A DNA stretch of 64,000 bases, from the NCBI GenBank assembly GCA_963837515.1, contig CAWINT010000010.1:115747-179746 (forward strand), given 5' to 3'. The notes beneath the pieces were generated by a model. It saw only the letters and a program-made list of their open reading frames with translations. It did no database searches and was not told the DNA's origin. This stretch comes from RYN-230 sp963837515. Lineage in GTDB: Bacteria; Actinomycetota; Actinomycetes; Streptosporangiales; Streptosporangiaceae. This document shows positions 34,155-42,654 of the stretch, piece after piece. Each line of letters begins with the position of its first letter. The stretch's first letter is position 1. Both the position numbers and the translations under genes were made by a program.

Positions 34155-34949
34155 CTATCCGCCAGGCAGGCGCTGCAGGCTGACCTGGGTTTCCCGGCTG
34201 GCGAAGCCGACCGAGCGGTACACCCGGATGGCGGCCCCACCGGGGTCGGCCACGATCACCAGGGTCCCGGCCCCGAGCTGGTTGATCGCGTGCCGTCCGG
34301 CGCGGCAGACCAGCGTGCCCGCCAGGCCCCGACGGCGGGCGCCGGGATGGGTCATCACGTCCTGGTACCGGCCGATCGGGCCGGTGCCGCAGAACACCCC
34401 CAGCTGGGCGGCGAGTTCCCCGTCCACGAAGGCGCCGAACCAGGCCCCGTGGCCGGCCTCGGCCAGGCGGCGCCGGGCCCGCGTCCGGGCCTGGGCGAAC
34501 GCGGGGCTGGCCGGGACGCCGTCGGCCTGGTCGCACAACTCCTGCAGCCGGGCCGCCTGCCGCCAGTCGCGGTCGCCGGCCAGCGGGCGGCACACGGCGG
34601 CCCGGTTGGGGTGCGGCGGCTCGCGGACCGCCGGGGCGGTCAGCACGGTGTTCCGGTGCACCTCCAGCCCGGCGGCGGCGAAGCCCGCCAGGCCGGGCCC
34701 GGCGCCGCCGGTGATGTCCAGGCCCAGCGCGATGTGCGCCGCGGCCGGGAACTCGGCCGCGAACCGCGACAGCCACGGGGTGGCCTCGTCCTCCGCGGCC
34801 TCCCCGGGCAGCAGCAGGAAGTTGCCCCACCAGAAGTCGGGGCTGGCCGGCGTCCGGACGGCCAGGTAGTCCCCGCGGTCCTCGATCTCGCTGCCCTCCA
34901 GGGCGCGCAGCATCACGTCGGTCTGGAATCCCAGCGAGGTGACGTTCAC
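34155..34949 (-). CDS. GNAT-family N-acetyltransferase
   Basis: 264-aa protein. The acetyl-CoA binding motif in the second half is QDVMTHPGARRRGLAGTLVCRAGRHA, followed by VIVADPGGAAIRVYRSVGF. The N-terminal half (VNVTSLGFQTDVMLRALEG through DYLAVRTPASPDFWWGNFLLLP) matches a common two-part actinobacterial acetyltransferase with an uncatalysed N-domain. GTG 34949 is used; the ribosome site is weak. It lies 28 bp after the TetR gene on the same strand, so these genes may be co-transcribed. Confidence 0.85.
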   Translation of the reverse strand: MNVTSLGFQTDVMLRALEGSEIEDRGDYLAVRTPASPDFWWGNFLLLPGEAAEDEATPWLSRFAAEFPAAAHIALGLDITGGAGPGLAGFAAAGLEVHRNTVLTAPAVREPPHPNRAAVCRPLAGDRDWRQAARLQELCDQADGVPASPAFAQARTRARRRLAEAGHGAWFGAFVDGELAAQLGVFCGTGPIGRYQDVMTHPGARRRGLAGTLVCRAGRHAINQLGAGTLVIVADPGGAAIRVYRSVGFASRETQVSLQRLPGG

Positions 34950-34977
34950 CGCTACGAGCGTAACCAGGCGGCCACGG

Positions 34978-35691
34978 CTAGCGCGGCGGGTACTCCAGGC
35001 CGACCAGTCCGGCCAGCTCGCTGAGGGTGATCTCGAACATGGGAGCCGCGTCGTCCAGCGCGAAGCGCAGGTGGCCGAACACTTCGAGGCTGACCATCCC
35101 GTACAGCCGGACCCAGCAGCGCAGGAAGGTGAGCCCGGCACCGAGCGGCAGGTTCACGCCGAGCGCGTCGCGGTAGCGGGCCAGCTGCGCGCGCAGCGCC
35201 GGGTCGATCTCGTCGTCGGCCGGGATCGGGAACGGGTGCTTGTCCCACAGCTCGAAGAACAGCGCGAAGAACACGCCGCTGAACTTCCCGGCGCACTCGG
35301 TCACCACGTCGTCATGGGCCGCTTCCAGGCTGGGCAGCGGGGTGCCGAAGAGCAGGCCGAACTCGGCCTGGTGGGCGAGGCCCCAGCGGCGGAACTCACG
35401 GCACGCCGCGATCATCTTCTCGGTCATGCGGTCATCGTCCACAGCCTGGATCGCGGCCTCGATGTCGCCGCCTATCTCGGTGAAGATGTCCCCGACCACA
35501 TGCCTGATCAGGTCTTCATGGCTGCCGAAGTACCGGTAGAGCGCGGGCGCGGTCATTCCCATGGCCCGCGCGATGGCGCGCAGCGTCACCGCCTCCGGGC
35601 CCTGCTCGACCAGGATCTTCCGGGCGGTCTGCTTGATCTCGTCCGTGGTCTCCGCGCGGACCCGGTCGCGCCTGCTCAGTGTCTCGGTCAT
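34978..35691 (-). CDS. TetR-family transcriptional regulator
   Basis: 237-aa repressor. The N-terminal helix-turn-helix is VTLRAIARAMGMTAPALYRYFGSHEDL. The C-terminal ligand domain contains HQAEFGLLFGTPLP, typical of the WHG/TetR_C class. GGGAGG 5 nt before ATG 35691 sets the start. It is divergent from the MMPL transporter across a 184-bp AT-rich spacer, which it most likely controls. Confidence 0.93.
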   Translation of the reverse strand: MTETLSRRDRVRAETTDEIKQTARKILVEQGPEAVTLRAIARAMGMTAPALYRYFGSHEDLIRHVVGDIFTEIGGDIEAAIQAVDDDRMTEKMIAACREFRRWGLAHQAEFGLLFGTPLPSLEAAHDDVVTECAGKFSGVFFALFFELWDKHPFPIPADDEIDPALRAQLARYRDALGVNLPLGAGLTFLRCWVRLYGMVSLEVFGHLRFALDDAAPMFEITLSELAGLVGLEYPPR

Positions 35692-35767
35692 CGACGCCTC
35701 CCGGTCCCCTCCGCGCACCTGCTCCCCAGTTTCGCTGAGAACCCGCTGTGATGCAGGTAGCTATCTG

Positions 35768-35826
35768 GTAAACGCGCTTGACGTTAGTAAACAGCGTATG
35801 CAAGATAAACACCGATAGCGATAAAC
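35768..35826. promoter_or_regulatory. TetR/MMPL divergent promoter with four RTAAAC direct repeats
   Basis: RTAAAC occurs at 35768, 35787, 35805 and 35821, spaced 19, 18 and 16 bp, two of them as GATAAAC. TTGACG at 35778-35783 is a good -35; AAGATA 18 bp later is a possible -10 for the MMPL gene. The direct, not inverted, arrangement is unusual for a TetR site. Confidence 0.45.
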
Positions 35827-35875
35827 GATGTTCACTTATGTAACTGCTGGTAGCAGTCTAGGCGCGGGAGGACCC

Positions 35876-38134
35876 ATGTTCGAGCGGTGGGGACAGCTGG
35901 TGTACCGGCGGCGGCGGCTGGTGCTGGCCGTCGCGGCGCTCCTGGTGGTGGCCGCGGCGGTCTGGGGTACCGGCGTGTTCGGGCAACTGCAGTCCGGCGG
36001 GGGGTTCACCGCCCCCGGCAGCCCGAGCCAGCAGGAGAGTGACCTGGCCGCGCGGGCGTTCGGCCGGGACGCCACCGACGTCGTGGTGCTGTACTCCAGC
36101 CCGGCGCTGACCGTCCGCGACGCCGCGTTCCGCACCGCGGTGACCCGGACGCTGGCGGCGTTGCCGGGCGGCAAAGTGATCGCCACCGCGGACTACTGGT
36201 CTACCGGGTCGCCGCGGTTCGTCGGCGCCGGCGGCCACGCCAGCTACGCCGTGGTGGAACTGGCCGGCGGTACCGACTCGGCCCGGATCAAGACCTACGA
36301 CGCCATCAGCGGCGACTTCGCCGCACCGGGACTGCGCACCCAGGTCGGCGGGCAGGTCCCGACGGAGGCCGCGATCACCAAGCAGGTCACCTCGGACATC
36401 GGCCGGGCCGAGGGGATCTCGATGCCGGTGCTGCTGATCCTGCTGCTGGTGATCTTCGGCGGCCTGGCCGCGGCCAGCCTGCCGCTGGCCATCGGGGGGA
36501 TCGGCATCCTCGGCTCGTTCGCGGCGCTGCGGTTGCTCACCCTGGCCACCGGCGTGTCCACCTACGCCATCAACATCACCACGATCCTCGGCCTCGGCCT
36601 GGCCATCGACTACGGCTTGTTCATGGTCAGCCGGTTCCGCGAGGAACTGCGCCGCCAGGACAGCACCGCCGATGCCGTCGCGGCCACCGTGGCCACCGCG
36701 GGCCGTACCGTGGCGGTCTCCGGGATCACCGTGGCCGTCGCCCTGGCCAGCCTCATGCTCTTCCCCGAGATGTTCCTCCGCTCGATGGGTTACGGCGGGG
36801 TGGCCACCGTCCTGGTGGACATGGTGGCGGCGCTGACCGTGCTGCCCGCGCTGCTGGCCGTGCTCGGCCCGCGGGTGAACGCGCTGCGCGTGCGACGGAT
36901 GTCCGCCCGCCCGGCCGTCCCCGCATTGACCGGGGAGGGGAGGCCCGACGGAGGAGGGTCTCGCCGCGCCGGTGATCCCGGGGGGTTCCGGGGGGTCGTC
37001 CCCCCGGACCAACAGGGCCCGTGGTACCGGATCGCGCGCAGCGTGATGCGCCGCCCGGTGGCCTACGCGGTGGTGATCGTGATCGCGCTGCTCGCGCTGG
37101 CCGCCCCGTTCCGCTCGATCGCCTGGGGCGGCACCGACGCCCGGGCGCTGCCCGCCGGGGCACCGGCCCGGGTGGTGACCGAGGCGCTCAACCGCGGCTT
37201 CCCCGGGAACCCGGCCAGCCCCATCGAGGTGGTGGTCCGGTTCGGTGGCCCGGCGGGGGCAGCCGCCCGGCAGGCCGCGCTGGCGGGTTACGTCCGCCGC
37301 CTGGACCGCGTGCCGGGCATCTCGGCCGCGCAGCTCACCGGGGAGCGCGGGGGAGTGGCCCGGGTGGATCTGCGTTATGCCGCGGAGCCCAACTCGGCGA
37401 CGGCGCGGGGTCTCGTGGCGGCCGTCCGCGCCGTCCCGCCGCCGGCTGGCGGTCACGCCTACGTGGGCGGCGTGACCGCACAGCTGGTGGACGAACTGGC
37501 CAGCCTCGGGTCCACGCTGCCGTGGATGGCCCTGGAGATCTGCCTGGCCACGTTCGTGCTGCTGTTCCTCGCGTTCGGCTCGGCCGTGCTGCCGGTCAAG
37601 GCCATCGTGATGAACGCGGCGTCGCTGTCGGCCACGTTCGGGGTGATCGTCTGGGTGTTCCAGCAGGGGCATCTGTCCGGCCTGCTGCGGTTCACCCCGA
37701 CCGAGAGCATCGACCCGTCCATGCCCATCCTGCTGCTGGCCATCGTGTTCGGGCTGTCCATGGACTACGAGGTGTTCCTGCTGTCCCGGATCCGGGAACG
37801 GTACGACGCCACCGGCGACAACACCGCGGCGGTGGCCAGCGGGCTGCAGCGCACCGGCGGTCTGATCACCAGCCTGGCCCTGCTGCTGATCATCGTGGTC
37901 GGCGCGTTCTCCGCGTCCGGCATCACGTTCATCAAGCTGCTGGGCGTGGGCATGATCGTCGCCCTGGTGGTGGACGCCACGGTGGTGCGGGTGCTGCTGG
38001 TGCCCGCGACCATGCGGCTGCTGGGCCGCGCCAACTGGTGGGCCCCGCGGCCACTGCGCGGCCTGTACGCGCGGTATGGGATCCGGGAGGAGGAGCGGCC
38101 GCGGCTGCCCGAACCCGCGGGCAGCCCGCGGTGA
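35876..38134 (+). CDS. MMPL-family RND transporter
   Basis: 752-aa exporter of lipids or drugs of the MmpL/ActII-3 class. It is built as two repeats, each one span plus an extracytoplasmic loop plus five spans. Typical segments are TTILGLGLAIDYGLFMVSRFREELRR and its second-half counterpart AIVFGLSMDYEVFLLSRIRERY, which hold the proton-relay Asp-Tyr pairs. A Pro/Gly-rich cytoplasmic linker separates the halves near residue 345-385. GGGAGGA before ATG 35876 sets the start. Probably repressed by the divergent TetR protein. Substrate unknown. Confidence 0.95.
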   Translation: MFERWGQLVYRRRRLVLAVAALLVVAAAVWGTGVFGQLQSGGGFTAPGSPSQQESDLAARAFGRDATDVVVLYSSPALTVRDAAFRTAVTRTLAALPGGKVIATADYWSTGSPRFVGAGGHASYAVVELAGGTDSARIKTYDAISGDFAAPGLRTQVGGQVPTEAAITKQVTSDIGRAEGISMPVLLILLLVIFGGLAAASLPLAIGGIGILGSFAALRLLTLATGVSTYAINITTILGLGLAIDYGLFMVSRFREELRRQDSTADAVAATVATAGRTVAVSGITVAVALASLMLFPEMFLRSMGYGGVATVLVDMVAALTVLPALLAVLGPRVNALRVRRMSARPAVPALTGEGRPDGGGSRRAGDPGGFRGVVPPDQQGPWYRIARSVMRRPVAYAVVIVIALLALAAPFRSIAWGGTDARALPAGAPARVVTEALNRGFPGNPASPIEVVVRFGGPAGAAARQAALAGYVRRLDRVPGISAAQLTGERGGVARVDLRYAAEPNSATARGLVAAVRAVPPPAGGHAYVGGVTAQLVDELASLGSTLPWMALEICLATFVLLFLAFGSAVLPVKAIVMNAASLSATFGVIVWVFQQGHLSGLLRFTPTESIDPSMPILLLAIVFGLSMDYEVFLLSRIRERYDATGDNTAAVASGLQRTGGLITSLALLLIIVVGAFSASGITFIKLLGVGMIVALVVDATVVRVLLVPATMRLLGRANWWAPRPLRGLYARYGIREEERPRLPEPAGSPR

Positions 38135-38142
38135 CCGGCGGG

Positions 38143-40329
38143 TCAGCCCGCGGTGACGGCCAGGGCCAGCGGCAGCACCGCGGGCGCGCCCGCCGCACGG
38201 AGCAGCCTGGCCGCGACGGTCATCGTCCAGCCGCTGTCGATCAGGTCGTCGACGACCAGCACCGGGCCGCCGGCCCCGGCCACCGCCGCGCCCACCTGGG
38301 CGGGCAGGGTGAGCTCCCGCCATACCGCCTGCAGCCGCTGCGGGCTGTTGAACTGGCGGGGGCCGGGCCCGGCGCCGGAGTAGCCCAGGGAACCGAGCAG
38401 CGGGAGCCGCCCGATCCCGGCGATCCGGCCGCCCAGGCTGGCGATCAGCCGTGGCCGGGTGCGGCTGGGCAGGGTCACCACCGCGGCCGGCCGCTCCGCC
38501 CAGTCCCAGGCGGCGAGCACCTTGACCAGGGCGCCCAGCAGGTCCCCGGGGACCTCGCCGTCCGCCTCTTCGCCGCCGGGGCCGTCGCGGTCCAGCAGCG
38601 CGCGCAGCCGCGGGCCCCAGCCCAGCCCGGTCAGCCGGCCGAGGGCCCGGCCCGGCGCCGCGGCCAGGCTGGGCGGGATCTTGCCGGACACCTCAACACC
38701 CAGCTGCGGCATGCCCGGCGGCCACAGCTGGCGCGGGGTGATGTCCACCCCGGGCCGGAGCAGCCGGGCCTGGGCGGCCGCCGCGCCGGCCGCGGACACC
38801 GCGGCCGGCCACCGGGTCCCGGTGCAGTTGTCGCACCGGCCGCACGGCTCCGCCCCCGGGTCGTCCAGCTGCTGGCGCAGGTACTCCATCCGGCACTGCG
38901 CGGTGCGGGCGTACTCCAGCATCGCCTGCTGCTCCCGCTCCCGTTCGGCGGCCACCCGGGCGTAGCGGTCCGCGTCGTAGGACCACGGGGCCCCGGTCGC
39001 GACCCAGCCGCCGGAGACCTTCCGGGCGGCGCCGTCCGCGTCTAGGACCTTGAGCATCATCTCCAGCCGGGCCCGGCTCAGGTCCACCCGGGCCTCCAGC
39101 GCGGCCGACGACAGCGGCCGCCCGGCCGCCTCCAGCGCGCCCAGCGTGGCCCGCACCACCGGCTCGGGCGGGAAGGCCAGCGACGCGAAGTACGCCCAGA
39201 TGTCCCGGTCCTCGGCGCCGGGGAGCAGCACCACCTCGGCCCGTGGCACCGCCCGCCCGGCCCGGCCGATCTGCTGGTAATAGGCGACCGGTGACTGCGG
39301 CGCCCCCAGGTGCACCACGAAGCCGAGGTCCGGCTTGTCGAAGCCCATGCCCAGCGCGCTGGTCGCCACGAGCGCCTTCAGCTCGCCGTCCAGCAGCGCC
39401 TGCTCGGCCGCGAGCCGCTGGCCCTGTTCGTCCCGGCCGGTGTAGGCGGCGACCTGATGGCCGCGCTCGCGCAGGAAGGCCGCGGTCTCGTGGGCCGCGG
39501 CGACGGTGAGCGCGTACACGATGCCCGAGCCGGGCAGCTCATCCACGTGCTCGGCCAGCCAGCCGAGCCGCTGCTGGGCGCCGGGCAGCGCGACCACGGC
39601 CAGGTGCAGGCTGTCCCGGTCCAGCGGGCCGCGCAGCACCAGCGCCCCGCCGTCCGCGCCGCCGGCCAGCTGCTCGGCGACGTCCCGGGTAACCCGCGCG
39701 TTGGCGGTCGCCGTGGTGGCCAGCACCGGGACCCCAGGGGGCAGCTCGGCCAGCAGGCTGCGCAGCCGGCGGTAGTCCGGCCGGAAGTCGTGCCCCCAGT
39801 CGGAGATGCAGTGCGCCTCGTCCACCACCAGGAGCCCGGCCGACGCGGCCAGCTTCGGCAGCACGACGTCACGGAACTGCGGGTTGTTCAGCCGTTCCGG
39901 GCTCACCAGCAGCAGGTCGACCGCGTCGTCGCTGATCTGCGCGTAGACCTCGTCCCACTCGGCCACGTTCGCCGAGTTCACCGTGCAGGCCCGCAGGCCG
40001 GCCCGGGCCGCCGCGCTGATCTGGTTGCGCATCAGGGCCAGCAGCGGCGAGATGATCACGGCCGGCCCCATGCCGCGGGCCCGCAGCATCGCGGCGCTGG
40101 CGAAGTAGACCGCGGACTTGCCCCACCCGGTGCGCTGCACCACGAGCACCCGGCGGCGCTCGCTGGCCAGGGCGCGGATCGCGGTCCACTGGTCCTCGCG
40201 GAGTCGGGCGGACTCCCCGGCCAGGGCGCGCAGGCACCGCTCCGCCTCGTCCCGCAGCGTCTCCGTGGTAGTGGCGCTCGGCCCGTCCAGGTGGGCGGGG
40301 TCGGGGTGCTCCGCATCGGCGGCAGTCAT
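38143..40329 (-). CDS. RecQ-family DNA helicase fused to a phosphoribosyltransferase-like domain
   Basis: 728-aa fusion. The helicase core has Walker A QRTGWGKS (Lys71), VVDEAHCISDWGHDFRPDYRR, TATANARV, TSALGMGFDKPDLGFVVH and QQIGRAGR. A zinc site follows (CRMEYLRQQLDD...CGRCDNC). Past about residue 530 there is no HRDC domain; instead the C-terminus carries VLVVDDLIDSGWTMTVAA, a PRPP-binding-loop signature of ComF-like phosphoribosyltransferases. The fusion suggests nucleotide sensing or salvage tied to DNA unwinding. ATG 40329 is used. It is convergent with MMPL, 8 bp apart. Confidence 0.93.
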   Translation of the reverse strand: MTAADAEHPDPAHLDGPSATTTETLRDEAERCLRALAGESARLREDQWTAIRALASERRRVLVVQRTGWGKSAVYFASAAMLRARGMGPAVIISPLLALMRNQISAAARAGLRACTVNSANVAEWDEVYAQISDDAVDLLLVSPERLNNPQFRDVVLPKLAASAGLLVVDEAHCISDWGHDFRPDYRRLRSLLAELPPGVPVLATTATANARVTRDVAEQLAGGADGGALVLRGPLDRDSLHLAVVALPGAQQRLGWLAEHVDELPGSGIVYALTVAAAHETAAFLRERGHQVAAYTGRDEQGQRLAAEQALLDGELKALVATSALGMGFDKPDLGFVVHLGAPQSPVAYYQQIGRAGRAVPRAEVVLLPGAEDRDIWAYFASLAFPPEPVVRATLGALEAAGRPLSSAALEARVDLSRARLEMMLKVLDADGAARKVSGGWVATGAPWSYDADRYARVAAEREREQQAMLEYARTAQCRMEYLRQQLDDPGAEPCGRCDNCTGTRWPAAVSAAGAAAAQARLLRPGVDITPRQLWPPGMPQLGVEVSGKIPPSLAAAPGRALGRLTGLGWGPRLRALLDRDGPGGEEADGEVPGDLLGALVKVLAAWDWAERPAAVVTLPSRTRPRLIASLGGRIAGIGRLPLLGSLGYSGAGPGPRQFNSPQRLQAVWRELTLPAQVGAAVAGAGGPVLVVDDLIDSGWTMTVAARLLRAAGAPAVLPLALAVTAG

Positions 40330-40753
40330 GCCTCCTTGGTATCACCGTCCGCCGACAGCCAGGTCGCACACCCTGATCCAGGCGATGGGGGAGGAGATTT
40401 ACGGCGATTTGGCACGGTGGCCCGTTTCCGGGCCCGGCGGGCGGAAAGTAACCGGCCGTTACTGCCGCGGTAAGCGGGGCGGCAGGGTGCGGGCTTTCGG
40501 TAGCTGCGCGGTGGCCACGCCGTCGCGGTCAGCCACGGGGCCCGCGCCCGGCCCGCCGGCCCATCCCGGAACTTCGCAGGTCGGACATCCTTCCGATAAC
40601 ACGTGACATGTCTAGTCTTACTGATGACCTGCCCCGGTAGTTCGCTATGCTGCCCCTTGACCGGACCTGACGGCAGCCCCCCGCCCTGCAGTCCCGCGCG
40701 CCTTGGCCGTGCGGATAAAAGCGTGGTCCCTGACTTGCCCGAGGAGGTCGCTG
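40330..40753. other. 424-bp spacer, divergent promoters, no gene seen
   Basis: The spacer between recQ and the SIIGD-repeat gene has no credible reading frame. It contains GTAAC-N5-GTTAC (about 40447-40461). Near 40595-40630 is the only AT-richer part, with ATAACACGTGACATGTCTAG, which includes CACGTG. The long leader before the SIIGD gene may be regulatory, but no known riboswitch pattern is recognised. Confidence 0.5.
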
Positions 40754-41776
40754 ATGATCGGCACCGGGTTACTTCGCGCGCCACTAGCGCGCAAGCAGAT
40801 CTGGCTGACCACCCTCGCCGGGCTCGCCCTCGTCCAGGCACTGGCTGCGTCGGCCGCCGTGTCCGCGGTGGTCAAGAGCCCCAATGCCCAGGTGGGGAAG
40901 GCCACAGTCACGCCGTGCGGGCACGGTGTGTCCGCCGTCAATGTGCGGCTGCCCGCGGGCTTCAATCCGCTCACTGCGACCAACGCCCAGCTGGTCAGCA
41001 ATGACCTGCCCGCCCGCCCGGCCGGGCGGGCGGAACTGGCCGCCTGGCGGCGGTTCGTGACCGGGGCCGTCCCGGCGGCCCGGTCGGCCTGCGGGGTGAC
41101 CGCGGTGCAGGCCGGGTCGGTGCCGCTGTCCATCATCGGGGACCGCGGCATGATGCGGAGCAGCAGCATCATCGGCGACGTGGGCGTGGCTACCAACCTG
41201 AGCATCATCGGGGATGCGAGCATCATCGGGGATGTGAGCATCATCGGGGATGCGAGCATCATCGGCGACGGCACTACCGGGACCGCCAGTTCCGCCGGGA
41301 CGGCCAGTTCCGCCGGGACCGCGAGTTCCGCCGGGACCGCGAGCATCATCGGGGACGTGGTGCCGATCGGCGGGCCGAACAGCCCGTTGTCCATCATCGG
41401 CGATGCCGCCACCGGGTCGGTCAGCCAGCAGACCGCGGCCAGCACGTTCAACGACGCCTACGGCACCTGGCGGGTGACCCGGCCGTTCCGGGGCAGGTTC
41501 GCCGGTCTCTCCCTGGGCCGCGGCAGTTCCGCGACCCAGCCGCTCATCGAGGCGGGGTCGGCGTCCGTGCGCAGCGCGGGCCACCCGACGTACTCGCTGT
41601 GGTGGCGGGTGGTGCCGCAGCAGTCCAGCCGGCAGCGGGTCACCTTGCAGGTGACGCGGGGTGACACCGTCTACGCGCATATCCGGCTGGCCGGGGGGCG
41701 GGCCCTGATCACGATCAGGGACGAGTCCACCGGCGCGGGCGGCAGCTACCTGCTCCGGCTGGCCCGGCTGGGCTGA
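40754..41776 (+). CDS. Exported protein with eight SIIGD repeats and a glutamic-peptidase-like C-terminal domain
   Basis: 340 aa. The signal peptide is about residues 1-37 (basic start, then TTLAGLALVQALAASAAVSA). SIIGD occurs at residues 126, 138, 150, 156, 162, 168, 197 and 213; the first six are spaced 12, 12, 6, 6, 6. GTASSA is tandem between 175 and 195. Only two Cys (55, 113) occur. Residues about 236-340 (YGTWRVTRPF, FAGLSLGR, QPLIEAGS, YSLWWRVVP, VTRGDTVYAHI, ITIRDESTG) follow the strand order of G1 glutamic peptidases, but the usual acidic residue after the Trp pair is Arg287... so activity is doubtful. GAGGAGG precedes ATG 40754. Function unknown. Confidence 0.8.
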   Translation: MIGTGLLRAPLARKQIWLTTLAGLALVQALAASAAVSAVVKSPNAQVGKATVTPCGHGVSAVNVRLPAGFNPLTATNAQLVSNDLPARPAGRAELAAWRRFVTGAVPAARSACGVTAVQAGSVPLSIIGDRGMMRSSSIIGDVGVATNLSIIGDASIIGDVSIIGDASIIGDGTTGTASSAGTASSAGTASSAGTASIIGDVVPIGGPNSPLSIIGDAATGSVSQQTAASTFNDAYGTWRVTRPFRGRFAGLSLGRGSSATQPLIEAGSASVRSAGHPTYSLWWRVVPQQSSRQRVTLQVTRGDTVYAHIRLAGGRALITIRDESTGAGGSYLLRLARLG

Positions 41777-41784
41777 CCCGCCAG

Positions 41785-41822
41785 GCCTGGCCGCTCTCCC
41801 GGGACCGGGAGAGCGGCCAGGC
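41785..41822 (+). terminator. Terminator hairpin after the SIIGD-repeat gene
   Basis: Perfect 16-bp stem GCCTGGCCGCTCTCCC with 41807-41822 and a GGGACC loop, 8 bp after the stop. Very stable; no T-run follows. Confidence 0.75.
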
Positions 41823-41859
41823 GGCGGTCCGGGAGCGGCGGCTCTGAGATCATGGCCGG

Positions 41860-42624
41860 ATGGACGGCGCCATCCAGCGGATCAAGGCATGCCTCAACGG
41901 CCGGCGCAGCCAGGAGGAGCATCCCGCCCTGCCGGTGACCCCGGCCGAGCTTGCCCGCGAGGCCGCGGCTGCGGCCGCCGCCGGGGCGGAGGCGGTGCAC
42001 CTGCACGCCCGCGGCGGCACCGGGGCCGAGTCGCTGCGGGCTGAGGACGTCGGGGCGGCGGTGGCGGCGGTCCGCCAGGCGTGCCCCGGCCTGCCGGTCG
42101 GGGCGTCTACCGGACTATGGATGACCGGCGGGGACCACCCGGCGCGGCAGGCGGCGGTGGCCCGGTGGGCGGCGCTGCCCGCCGCGCACCGGCCGGACTT
42201 CGCCTCGGTCAACGTGCCGGAGGAGGGCTGGGCCGAGGTGGCCGCGACGCTGGCCGCGGCCGGGATCGGCGTGGAAGCAGGCCTGTGGTCGGTGGCCGAC
42301 GTGCCGGCCGCCGCGGCCGGGGACGCCCCGTGGCTGCGGGTCATGGTGGAAATCATCGGCGTGCCGCCCGGCCAGGAGACCGGCGTGGCGGACGGCATTC
42401 TCGCCGCCCTGGACGAGTCACCGCTGCGGGCCGTCCCGCGGCTGGTGCACGGGGAGGGAACCGGCTGCTGGCCGCTGGTCCGCTACGCCGGGCAGCGCGG
42501 GCTGGCCACCCGGATCGGCCTGGAGGACACGCTCACCGGACCGGCCGGCGAGCTGGCCGGCGGCAACGGCGATCTGGTCCGGGCGGCCCTCGGCGTGCTC
42601 GCCGCGGCCCGCCCGCGGCACTGA
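41860..42624 (+). CDS. BKACE-like protein (3-keto-5-aminohexanoate cleavage family)
   Basis: 254-aa TIM-barrel enzyme of the BKACE/DUF849 family, which condenses beta-keto acids with acetyl-CoA in a zinc-dependent reaction. The zinc-site motif AVHLHARGGTGAESL is at residues about 45-59; the later motif PVGASTGLWM and the acidic VEAGLWSVAD match family positions. The protein is shorter than the usual 270-310 aa. The substrate is not predictable. It stands alone between a terminator and the convergent DsbA-like gene. The short spacer after it has a 6-bp hairpin GGCCCG-GGTTA-CGGGCC. Confidence 0.85.
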   Translation: MDGAIQRIKACLNGRRSQEEHPALPVTPAELAREAAAAAAAGAEAVHLHARGGTGAESLRAEDVGAAVAAVRQACPGLPVGASTGLWMTGGDHPARQAAVARWAALPAAHRPDFASVNVPEEGWAEVAATLAAAGIGVEAGLWSVADVPAAAAGDAPWLRVMVEIIGVPPGQETGVADGILAALDESPLRAVPRLVHGEGTGCWPLVRYAGQRGLATRIGLEDTLTGPAGELAGGNGDLVRAALGVLAAARPRH

Positions 42625-42654
42625 CCACGGCCGGCGGCCCGGGTTACGGGCCGG

